Below, piece by piece: positions 49,508 through 61,000 of a DNA stretch of 64,000 nucleotides. The stretch lies in the NCBI GenBank assembly GCA_036852015.1, contig JAANDG010000155.1, forward strand, positions 186,001-250,000. The letters run 5' to 3'. Numbering within the stretch: the first letter of the stretch is position 1; each line of letters starts with the position of its first letter. This DNA comes from Pelodera strongyloides (Eukaryota; Nematoda; Chromadorea; Rhabditida; Rhabditidae). Position numbers and translations under genes: made by a program. Below the pieces are notes generated by a model, which made no database searches, was not told the DNA's origin, and was given only the letters and a program-made list of their open reading frames with translations.

Positions 49508-49968
49508 TGAACCCTGAACTTCGGACGCCGAGGTCCTGGACTTGTGAAAAATTCCTATTCTAGTTTTCAGACAAAACATCTCTAGCTCTCTAGGTGTTGA
49601 TCTGTGGTGCGAAATAATTTATCAGTTTTTCTGCTTTCTACTGTACTTACGCAGGAAAGTGGAATAATTGCCAAGACCACAGAAAAACGGTCTGTAGCCG
49701 GTCACCAAATGATTTTCACCGAAAAAACCATTTGGTGACCGGCCAATGACCAAATGTGGCAGCCAGTTGTCGACGGTATTAGATTGCCCACGAAAAACCG
49801 GGAACGGTCGCCAAATGGGCTCTTCCGTTTCTTATGTTTGGCTTCTCGTTGACTACTCAAGGAAGCTTTTGAACATAAAATAACATTACTGTTTGATGAT
49901 GTCAATTCCTACCGGAGTCACCATCTGTCGTGTGTGTCCAACCGGAGTTCCAGGCGAGAAGTTCCTCC

Positions 49969-49987
49969 AACTCTCTCTCTCTCTCTT

Positions 49988-50034
<47 letters not shown>

Positions 50035-50090
50035 TTCTCTCTCTTCTTCTCTCTCTCTTTCTCTCCTTTTCCCCTCTCGCTCTCCGTCTC
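49969..50090. repeat. CT-rich microsatellite
   Basis: Interrupted CTCTCT sequence with TTTCTC and TTCTTCTC variants. The paired open frames on the two strands are artefacts of the repeat. Confidence 0.9.
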
Positions 50091-50384
50091 CTCTCGACGT
50101 CTTCAGCGTTTTGTTTGCAATTCCTCGCGCACAGTTTTCACCCCTCAAATAGAACATAGCCCCTGGGCAATAGAAACAAAAACAGATTTTTTTGCTTATG
50201 TTAATAGGGTCATAGGGTCCATTGAACATATAGTTATGTACAGTAGTCACAATAATTGAAACCTAATAGTAAACCCTAAACATGGTTGAGTTCTTTACCT
50301 TCAGTTCAGAGTATGAATGCACTAATCAGTTCATATATAGTAAGGGTAAGGGGGCAAGTCTCCTTCACTACTGTGATAAAACAT

Positions 50385-50540
50385 TTAAAGCGGTGTAAAA
50401 GCCGGTTTCTGAAATAAATCTTGGACACTGTATTTAAGTAGGGTCGAATTGCGATCGATTGTTTATTCTAATCATACTTACATTAAAAGGGAATGCAGTT
50501 CTTCAACCTACGTTCACAAACGGATGTTACACCGCTCTAA
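50385..50540. mobile_element. 156-bp TTAA-family MITE, diverged
   Basis: The left end TTAAAGCGGTGTAAAAGCCGG matches the family; the right end GATGTTACACCGCTCTAA matches with one extra C, so the right TTAA is damaged. Confidence 0.7.
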
Positions 50541-51432
50541 AGGAATATATTTCTTTCTTTCTTTGATGGTGCACAATTTCGCAACTAGGAGATTTATCTC
50601 ATTTGTGGCCATGTTTGCTTGGGCAAGCTCGCGCACTAGACGCGTGCAGTGTTTTTAGGCAAGCTGTTAATGGGTGGGGGGGACGAAAGATGCATTCAGC
50701 GCCCGAAACTAAAGTTAGAAGAAAAAACGACAGAAAGGACACGCAAAGAGAGCTAATGAATGAGAATGAGGTACATTCTAAATTGGTGACGTGATTCATC
50801 GACGGTTCCAATTGCAAAGGGAGGCTGAGGCCGCTGAGGCCGAATATTGAACCTTGATCCTCGGTCCTGAAGACCTGTTTCCGAAGATGACACATGATAA
50901 ATAAAGCCTTCGCCCGAAGAGGAAGGTTGGCACGAGTCCGAATACTTGTCATCTGCTGCTTTTCATCTTGTCATCTGTCATCTGTCAATACTTGTCAACA
51001 TTTGTCATCTACTACTTTTCGTCGACTATGCTGAAACTTAGCGTCAGGTCATACGTTTTGAATTGAACCAATCCAGAAGAGATGTCGGCTCATGAAGAAA
51101 ACGGTCTGTAGCCGGTCACCAAATGGTTTTCGCCGAAAAACCTTTTGATGACCGGCCACTGTCCGGCCCTAGATTCTGAAACAATACTCAACAACAAGGG
51201 GGGTTAACGAGGCGACATACATTAATTCTTTCGAATTAATAAGAAGGTGCTGTAAATTGTTAGCCGGAAAGATCATTCATAACCTTATTCTCGCACCTCC
51301 TTAGTCTAAGGTGGTCTGCCCCTTAGGTCCCCCTTCTGTATTTCTATCATTAAATGTGTTGTTGGGGCCCGGGAAAGGACTCAGACAGTCTCCCAGCTTG
51401 TCTCCTTAACGAGCACATGTACCACCGTACAT

Positions 51433-51921
51433 CTAATCACTAGCACTCTCAATCTCTTGCCTCTCCTCAGTCTCACCACTGGTCCAGTCAGGTTCTAGCA
51501 CCCCCTTTTCTCTGCCCTCTCCTCGTCTCTCCCGCTCTTCTGCAGGCTTGGCCATCGGCAGTCCTTCTCTGCTACTGTTTCTTTCCCCAAGGTGGATCTT
51601 CTGCTCATCCGTCATGGGCCTCTCAAGCCTGGCCAGTCTCTCGCCCAGGCATTCTAGTCCCCGCTTTTGACACACAAAGAGGACTACTATTCCCGCGTCC
51701 CAGGACACCCACTTTCCCGCACCCTTTCCCCGGGTACCCGAACAATCGGGTTCCAAGTCGCAAAAATCTATCGACAAATATTGAAATTGCTTCCCTAATG
51801 TCCACGTAAAGGATTGATGCGATCGGCACATTGAGAAATACTGGTTCCCTATTATATTCTTGCCTTTTGTGGCGCTGTTCACGTAGGGAAAAGACCAAGC
51901 CAAGACTGCCTCCATACCCAA
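51433..51921 (-). CDS. open minus-strand frame of 162 codons, unrecognised
   Basis: This is the longest non-repetitive unspliced frame in the window and lies in a locally GC-richer segment. The product has a hydrophobic and Cys-containing middle (IVVLFVCQKRGLECLGERLA) and a charged C-terminus (AEERERRGEGREKG). No catalytic motif or family is recognised, no splice chain extends it, and an overlapping frame on the same strand is open for 131 codons, which argues for composition rather than selection. It may be a fragment of a mobile element. Confidence 0.2.
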   Translation of the reverse strand: MGMEAVLAWSFPYVNSATKGKNIIGNQYFSMCRSHQSFTWTLGKQFQYLSIDFCDLEPDCSGTRGKGAGKWVSWDAGIVVLFVCQKRGLECLGERLARLERPMTDEQKIHLGERNSSREGLPMAKPAEERERRGEGREKGVLEPDWTSGETEERQEIESASD

Positions 51922-52052
51922 TAAGGACTCGGCTTTCTGATTGGCACCGCCATAGCTCAGGTCCCAAGGTCCAACTTGTGCTGGTCCTAAGTTGCATATT
52001 TACTACCCTATTTTCCATACTACACCCTTAATGTCTAGTATTCGGTAGCGGC

Positions 52053-55000
52053 ATGTCTGTGAATAACTCCCGTCACTCGGTTTTAAGCCGTATGCCGACT
52101 ATAGACCCTACCGAGCATTTACAAGAGCTGGACGCAAGTAGAATTCCACAGGATACTTATTATTTTACTAGTGGAGATCCCCCACCGGCTAATGTTATTC
52201 CCACAGAGCAAGATGAGGACTTGGCCAGATTTAGGGAAAATCTCAAAAATAAGGATGTCGATTCATCGACTATGTAAGGAATTATGAACAATAAATTCCA
52301 GATTGTCTTCCGATTAATTTTTGTGTGTCCCTTATTGTAATTTGTAATAATTGTTTTCTTATCAATCTCTAAACTACAATCTACAAGAAGTATCGCTCTA
52401 TTCTGTAGTTTTTATTGTCCATTTTATTTTTTTTGTATTATTCATAGAAAAGTTAACAAGTCACGCATTGCGTAGGCACATAGGGCATAAAGGGACATCT
52501 CTTCCCTCCGAGTGTTCTTGATATTGCTGCATAAACACACTAACTGGTTCTAGATTACTACGAGCCAAATATTTACTTTAAATCCTAACTTTTTTTTCAT
52601 ATATTTATCTAAAACTCTTGTTTTAGTACCGCTCTCGAGAATAAAGGATGGGATATTTTTCGGTTACTTCCCCCGCCGCCAGACAAAATCGGACATGGTT
52701 AGTCTTTTTTATTTTATTTTATTATATTTATTAATTATTGTATAATCATTCAATAGTATTTCCAAAACATTTGCGATTTATAAACGTTCATTTCATTTGC
52801 TGACATTAAACACGAGTACGAAACTTCATACGTAAAACACATAAGTAAAAATTTATAGTTTTGGTGTTAACAAGCAAGATACATAGACATATCTAACTTT
52901 TATGTTTGTCTAAAAGTTATTTGTCGAAGTCTTTCATTTCTTAGTCTACTCTGGATTCCAGGTTTTTGGCACGACGCCTCCCTTCAAGTGCTCAAGCTGT
53001 CCACATTTGTCGTCTTGTTTATTCTAACCCTTGGATCGGCTACCGTAGCCAAAACAACTTTTCTTCTGATGACGTCAGCTATTGGATGGACGAACCGGAA
53101 CATGACTATTTGCAATGATAAACTGCCAGGTCAACAACGACATAAATTATTTTAAAGTGGTATAACAGCCGGTTTTGAAACCTACAGTGGACGCTGCATT
53201 CCCACGCAACTTATGCAAATAACTGCGCTATTTTTGAGTCAGACCATGATGACAATGCAGAAAATTGAAATATTTGAATTCTCATACTTTTTGACGCTGT
53301 TGCTTATGGTTACCTTTACCTTGACGCGAATCAAAAGCAACATAGAAACTGTTTATATGTACAGACTACAGACACATATGTACTGTGCAAATATTACAAA
53401 AATTGCTCGCGCGCGAGTGGGAGAGAGATAGTGCGATCAGAAATAGGGGGAGATGGAGAGAGAGGTTGAGAGAGAGGGAAAGATTTAGGGATCAATTTAT
53501 TGATTGTTTTCAGAGGCCCCAATCAATACCGTAACCCTGTCAAATAAGCTGACAGTCAAATGGGTCTGGGCTGTTTTCTTCGCAGTAATTGCCCCAGAAG
53601 TTTTGTGCTTCATCCGATCGTTCCACAGAACTCTATTCAGAAATGTCAAACGCCCAACCTTTCTACAGTTTATTGTGGTGGGTGTAATTGCTTAATTACA
53701 TATAATTACAAAATTGCATAATTACAAATTACACAGTACGTCGTTTTACCGAGCTATTTTTGTCATCTGCAATTATTGCATGAAGCTAGTGTTTCTTTTG
53801 TTGTTTATATGCACTTTCGCCCCTATTTTGCCATGCGGTATAGTATAAATGCAAACCAGAAAGTAAACCCTTTTTGTCGAATGTCATTTATAATTATCGC
53901 ACGAAACATGTACAAATTTTTATACTCCCGGTGTACCTTCAGGCTCATTTATCAAATTAGACCGCACAGTAAAATGTAAAAATTACCTAATTGTAGGTGA
54001 ATTACGTGTTGATAACTATTATCGTTTTCTAAATAAAACAAAATTATTTCACCAAGTACTTTTGCAGGTGCTCTTTGTTGAGAGTCTCCACGCACTTGGC
54101 GTTGGAATATTTGTGTTCAAGATTCTTCCGGATATCGATGCAGTAACAGGTAATATTGCGATAATGAATTGATTTGATAAGATTGACCCAAGGGTAATTA
54201 CGGTAATTTAGAGGATAATTCTATTCAGAATAACCGGCAGTTCACAAGAACCATTTGTTCAAAATAACAAAATGGGTGTCAATTTGTGTTAGGGCTCTCT
54301 GAAAGAGATGGGTATTCGATTAACCTTGGCTTTCATTACATATCATATCAGAATCTGTGGAAAAGTGGAAACTCTTACGAGATGGATGCCCGTTGACATG
54401 TCTGCTCAAGGTAAAAGAAAACAATCTTGTTAAGGATTTAAAAAAATATGATTGTTTCAGCGGCCATGCTCACAAACGCGATGTGCTTAATACCGGCAGT
54501 CATCACAGTAATGTCTCGGAAAGCTTCGAAGGTGAGTTGAAAAAAATGCCTTTTTTGGAGCCGCGTATGCTGGAGTCTGTAGTCTGTATCTGTAGTCTGA
54601 TGTAGCGCATGCGAATGACTGGCAATGCGGCAATGTGGCATTGCCGGCTCAAAGCAGTGCATTATGGTTCAAAAACAGCACGTTATACCGCTTTATCGTT
54701 AAAGGGATGGGGTCACTACAAAAACAACTTGTTTTTATGCTTTAGTTTGATTGTACAAAGGAAAACTTAAACAAAGAGCATAAAAATATTCCCTGAATTA
54801 TTCCCCAGGGAAGATATTTGGTAAAAAAAGGTGAGTATTGATCGACTTCCTATAAAGTTGTACTGGAAGAGAAACTAAGGAAGCTAAGAGATATGGCTGA
54901 AACACACTGTTTTGAGCAAAATAAACTGTAGTCTTCATCGTTTATTTCACTTAAAACAATGAAAAAACAGTGTGTTTCAGCCATATATCTTAGCTTCCTT

Positions 55001-58000
55001 AGTTTCTCTTGCAGTACAACTTCATAGGAAGTCGATCAATACTCACCTTTTTTTTACCTAATATCTTCCCTGGGGAATAATTCAAGGAATATTTTTATGC
55101 TCTTTGTTTAAGTCTACCTTTGTACAATCAAACTAAAGCATAAAAACAAGGTGTTTTTGTAGTGACCCCATCCCTTTAATGTTTAATTTTAGATCACAAT
55201 GGTGCTGATCATTTTGGACTTTGGCGCTATTGCAGCTCAAAGCAGTGCACTATGGGCGTATCCGGTGGGTTACTAATCATACTATTGATAACACGATGTC
55301 TGCATGCCATTATTAGGAAATTGTATGGTCCATCAAAATGATCGGGCTCTGTACATTAATAGTAAATTGTGCGCGCAACCAAAATGAACATACATGTATT
55401 TCAGATGCTGGCTGAAACGATACAACGTCATGCTATATCCATACCGTTGTCCCTATGTTTGATATCACTCGGCTGGTGGCAGAACTTCGTACATGTTGAT
55501 TCAATCCTACCGCCTGTTAGACTGTTGGCGAGGTATGTCCAGCTAAGGATGTTGCCTCAGGTTATGTAAAGTAGGCCTTTCACTAGTACTAGTTACGATG
55601 CTAGTAGGGTTTGTAGACGTCCAGTTCTGTTGTATGAGGATGGACAAGGTTCCTGGTCTATGACCTTTGTTTCCGAGCTCGGCCCGCGGAAAAACCAGCT
55701 AGTTTTTTTTACTAGTTTCCTACTAGGTTTTTTGTCGGAAAAAGCTCGGAAACGGATAAACAGACTGCTCCCGAGCACGGCCCGCCTGTTTTCCGAGCTC
55801 GGCCCGAGGACCTCAAAGTTTCCAAGCTTTTTCCGAGAATCTTCTCGGAGAATACTCGGGAAATAGACGGAAAATCCTGGGAAAGGCGTAGTTTTGTCGG
55901 AAAATGCTCGGGATTCATTAACGGAGGTTATCCTCTCAGTTAGAAAAAGACAAAGATTCATTTTCAGATTCGCCGCAAGGCTATCGGAGAAGCGCTCCAA
56001 GACCTATGCATTCGTATCGTTGTGGAAAATTGGAATCTATCTCATCTGTGTGTTCATGTTCCTTGGTGTGAGGTGGGATATTGTATTATTTTCTTATTGA
56101 ACGTTCAAAATCAGACGAATGGCGGATGTCGACTTTAATTAATTGAACAAATATTTATCCCGAAAATTGACATTATATCTTATTATATAAACAGTAACGG
56201 TAGCATGCGCTAGCACTCACGTTACGGAAGTATAATTCGAATAAATTGTTCCGCTTTTGACATAAAAGATTGCCGCAGCTCAAATTAGAATATTCTCATG
56301 AAAAAGAACGAACGATCTTTCATCAGGTTCAAAATACTGTATCTTTTTTATTCAGAATGCCCTACAAGACCCTTCTCCAACAAGATCCATTTGAATCAAA
56401 ACTCATCACAATCACTGGACATCGAATGAATGAGACCCAAATTGAGGCGTTCGAGAACAGAATGAAGAAATTGCAAGGAGGTGAGTGATTGGGGGTTGAG
56501 GGAATTGAACCCTCGATGTATTGCTTGGAAGTGAAACGTTTCGTAATAGCGAATAATTAATTAACGCGAGCTTACAAGCAGAGTGAGCAACATGCTTCTG
56601 CAGTTTCTTCAGTATATCTAGAAACGTATCCCATCAATACTCCTTTACATAATAGTAACTAAACGTTTTACGTTTCAAGGACCTGCATCCTTATATAAGG
56701 GTGGTTCAATGCAGAGTGCAATGACTTGTTCCGCTAATAAGGCCCTGAGCAGAGTAGACGAGTTCTAGATGATGAAGTACTCAAAATACTCCTTTACATA
56801 ATATGCAGAGTGGTTCAATGCAGAGTGCAATGACTTGTTCCGCTAATAAGGCCCTGAGCAGAGTAGACGAGTTCTAGATGATGAAGTACTCAAATAAGGT
56901 TCTTTAGGCTACGCGGGCGGTAGTGATGGTTCAGAAGAAGGTTCAGAGGAGACTCCCAGGCCTGCAGTCCCTAAGAAGAAGAAATGGAACCCAGATGAAG
57001 GACCGGCAGTAGTCGACACTGAGGATTACAGGTCAGAATATAATTAGAAGCTTATCGACTGGACTGAAACAATTTTCTAGTCTGACAAGCGTGGGGTGAA
57101 CACGGTGTTTAGCTGTTTCTTCCTTTGTATCTCCCGCCTCAAACTCTCTCTCTGTCCCTCTCTCTCTATCATTATCTCTCTCTCTCTATCTCTCTCTCAC
57201 TCTCTCTCTCTCTCTCGCTGTCTCTCTCTCTTCATCTCACGCTAAACTTGGCATAAATTTCAGGCGTCGCATGAAACGTGCAGCTCCAGTAGAAGAAGAG
57301 GAGGAAGAACTACCCCTTTATCAAATCTTCGATAATTTCGTCGAATTAAACATGTACACAACTCCGTATGATGCCTTCTGGATGTGGTGCATTCAAGTTT
57401 TCTCGGTCGCCGTCTGCTATCACAGCAGCAAATTTGCGTGCAAGGTGAGCGATTAAAGCGGTATAACGTCCGGCTTTGAAACGTATGATGGACACTGTGT
57501 TCGCATGAGCACATGCATGCAGTTTTCATGCATACGTTTCAAAAATCAGATGTTATACCGCTTTAAAACCTAATGTCGACCAATAGAAAACTAAGACACC
57601 GTGCCTCATTCATGACGACATATACTGACAAGGGACTAAATGTTGTTTCTTCGTAATTCGGAAAAAAATGTTACATATCTAGTTCGAGGAAAATTGGACC
57701 GAGTTTGAAAAGCTATTGTTCTAAAATTATTGGTTTTTTTCACGCTCCTAATTTATGCTAATTATTAATTACAGGTGATGATGCAACGTCTCGGTATGGC
57801 GCTTCCGTTGGCTCTCTCAGTTCCCTGTACTGTTTTCCTACTAGCTTCGTCGTGCGCAATTCGACAACAGAATGCGTGTCACATAGTGAAAACGCTGGGA
57901 TCGAGGGTGAGCTCTATGAAAGTACAGTACTCTCTTGCGAGAATGAAATTACAGTACTGCCTTGCGAGATTCATTGTAGGTAAGCACATGGAAATCATGA

Positions 58001-61000
58001 TTTCTTTTTAAAAACTAAGCTTCCAAACGTTTCCAGGAGCTCTTCTGGAGTTGCCCTGAAGGCGTGAAATTCGTTTCGGATCTAATGGGAGGAATGCAGA
58101 CATACGTGTGGATTGCATGGCTTCTATCGCAGGTAGCGTTGAATTAATTGGTTATATTTTGAAGGGAAAGTACCCATGTTTCCTTACTTTGCACCCGCTT
58201 TGTATCAATACCGTACATTCGTCGATACCGAGATATGCGTGCGCCCCCTGGAGCGATCACTGAGCGGCTCACAACATGAAGTTTCAGATTGTTTAAACTA
58301 TCTTCTTTAGATCTGGGTGACGATTCATTTATGGACGCCGAAACATGAAAGACTGGCGAAGAGTGAAAAGTGGGTGGAGATTTATTACCTTAAAGGTTTA
58401 TTTCTTCTCGTGTAGCTTCCAGTTTCTGTAAACTTCCACATAAAGAATATCATCCAATACAATAGGTAGAATCTTCGAGCTTATACGACTCCCGGTAAGA
58501 CAGATTGGACAGATGTAAACCAAATCGTTATATCATCCAATAGTTAGGAATTCATAAGCAAGGACCTGAAGTTTTAGATATTAAAACTTTCAGCACACAA
58601 GCGCCTGGTTTATGAAGCGTTCTGTCACGTGGTTTGTGAAGATATGCTGGCATTCCCAACTATAACTGTATAACACGCAATTTTGTTGCATTCTATGTTA
58701 TTTCGTTTAACAACCATATGTCATAACGCTTTAAATTGTTCACAGCCAAAGTTCTCTTTCAGATTGTTCATCCTTCCATATTATGTGGCTGCCTTTGTGG
58801 ACCAATCGCTGGCTCTCAATCGTAGGAGAGATGACAAGGCCAAAATTAAGGCAGAGGTAAGAATAACCAACAATTTAAGTCTTAATCAGGAAATTAAAAA
58901 TCAATCAATACGCTGGCTGAATAGCTTTCAACGAACACGCACAAGTCTGCAGAGGTGGTAGGATTATACTTATGTTGTCAATGAGCATTTTCCATGAACC
59001 GAACTTCCACGTTTAATCGAAACTACTATTGGGAACAATTTTAAACTTGATCTATTGCATTATGTTTGCACTTGATATACTTTATTATATTTAAACTAGG
59101 ACCTCGAGTTTGACAACGAAGATTCCTCGCTTACTTATGAGACAATTCCTGGACTGGGTGGGCACCCCAAGGCTCCTCCGTCAGTGTGTTCGCACAGCAG
59201 TAGCAAGGTGGCCGATGGACTCATTCGGTGAGTAATACGATTAAAGAGATAGACGCTCTAGATTATTGTTTTGCGCTGATAATTCTGATAATCTGCTGGT
59301 AAAGGGGTAAACAATGAATCAGATTGGAACGACAATGTGTCAACGGTTTAATAATATTACTTGAATTCTATTATAGAACCTGCTTTGTGGGAGTCAATTA
59401 CCACGTATGTGGTTTTGCATAATATTTTCAAGAACCCTTACGGAACCTTCGATAACGTTTGCTAAGAAAGCTAACGGTTGTTTCCCTGGTTGAATATGTG
59501 AATAAAAAAGCTAAACTCATGACACCACTCTTGAATTTCTTGGCAAACGGTTCTTCTGCAATTATTCGCTTGCGGCTTGCGTCGTCTATGAAGGTGTGGG
59601 CTTTGAACAATTAACTGTTCAGTGACGCCGCGTCTGCAGCTGATGGTATCACGAAGATCTACGCGTGTGCAACAATGTGGCACGAGACATCGAACGAGAT
59701 GACGTGCATTCTGAAGTCACTGTTCCGGATGGACGAGGATCAGTGCGCGAGGAGAAATGCACAGAAATACTTGAAGGTGAGGGAGAGAGAGATGAAGAGA
59801 GAAAGAAGGAGAAAGGAGAAAGAGAGTAATGGAGGGAGTACATCTAGAGGTAGCGAGAGAATGGAGAGTGAGGGAGAGAGCGTAATTGAAAGGGAGAGAA
59901 TAGATAGTGAAGGAGAGAGAAAGAGAGAGAGAAGAATTACCTATTACAGTATATCCTCTAGATCATTGATCCCGACTACTACGAGTTCGAGGCGCACATC
60001 TTTATGGACGACGCGTTCGACGTAAACGAGTACGGCGAGCCAATGATCAACAAGTTCGTCAAGCAGTTCGTCGACGTGGTAGACCAAGCGGCTAGGTATC
60101 TAATTATATAATTATTCAGTTCTAAGATACTAATAATAAAGTAAATATGTATAATAAACCATTACATTTTTGAAACGACTTTTCCTTCAGCATATTCTCT
60201 ACATAAATAAATTTTGCGACAAACCTTGCCAAGATACGAGAGTCTTGAGAATACAAAAAATATAGATACACTGGGCCTACTGAACATATTTGAATAATTG
60301 ATGATTTAGTTGTGTCCATCAGACACAGATGCGTCTGAAACCGCCGAAGAAGATCCGTGCTCCTTATGGAGGAAAGCTGTCGTACATTTTACCAGGAAAG
60401 AACAAGATGGTCGTGCATTTGAAGGACAAAAACAAGATTAGAAATAGGAAGAGATGGAGTCAGGTAAACACATTTTCTTATGAACATGAAAAGTTGTCGA
60501 GGTCATTATCTGGGGGGCTTGATGGATATACATTATACATATTAAAAAGTATGTAAAATTAAAGGCATAACACCGCGGTAAGGGAATTTATTAAATTAAA
60601 ATAGGGTATAATTCAGAATTTGTTAATGGATTAACTTCAGGTCATGTATCTGTACTACCTCCTCGGATATAGACTCATGTGCAAAGTTGAGGAGCAATCG
60701 AGGAAAGAGGTAACCCAGTTTTTAATTATCAGTATTCTAATTTTTAATTATCAATATTCTAATTTTTAATTATCAATATTCTGAAAATTAGTCAAAGCTT
60801 ACACAAAATGCATAAATCAGTACACAACCGAGATGTGGCGTACAAGTTTAATTGTCAATGTGGTCATCTTGCCCGTTTAGGTGATCTCCGAGAACACGTT
60901 CATCCTGACCCTCGACGGAGATGTGGACTTCACCCCAGCTTGTGTCCATCTTCTGGTGGATTTGATGAAGAAAAACCGAAGACTTGGCGCGGCATGTGGA

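Larger units (their letters stand above)
48179..52052. other. intergenic region upstream of chitin synthase
   Basis: It holds simple repeats, MITEs, and copies of the CATTTGGTGACCGG palindromic repeat at about 49686-49830 and 51098-51165. A segment at about 48660-48725 (GTTCACACAAACAAAA, AAGTAAACTC) is also found at 1180-1215. One long minus-strand frame is listed separately. No gene with recognised similarity was found. Confidence 0.5.

Noticed and set aside
54354..54409. A possible extra chitin synthase exon after CATATCAG and before GTAAAAG
   Set aside because: Including it breaks the phase of the next exon, while skipping it joins exon 5 to exon 6 in frame with the expected membrane-helix sequence.
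56490..56545. Minus-strand T-arm GAGGGTTCAATTCCCTC with a CTTCCAA loop like tRNA-Gly(TCC)
   Set aside because: There is no D-arm and the acceptor stem has no partner, so at most it is a fragment.
59637..59640. GTCTGCAG as the acceptor of chitin synthase exon 18
   Set aside because: It gives the wrong phase. The acceptor CTGTTCAG ending at 59622 keeps the frame into YACATMWHE.
60320..60324. CATCAG as the acceptor of chitin synthase exon 20
   Set aside because: It puts the exon out of phase with the split AG of exon 19. ATTTAG ending at 60309 restores the frame and gives the expected VHQT before the KPPKK segment.
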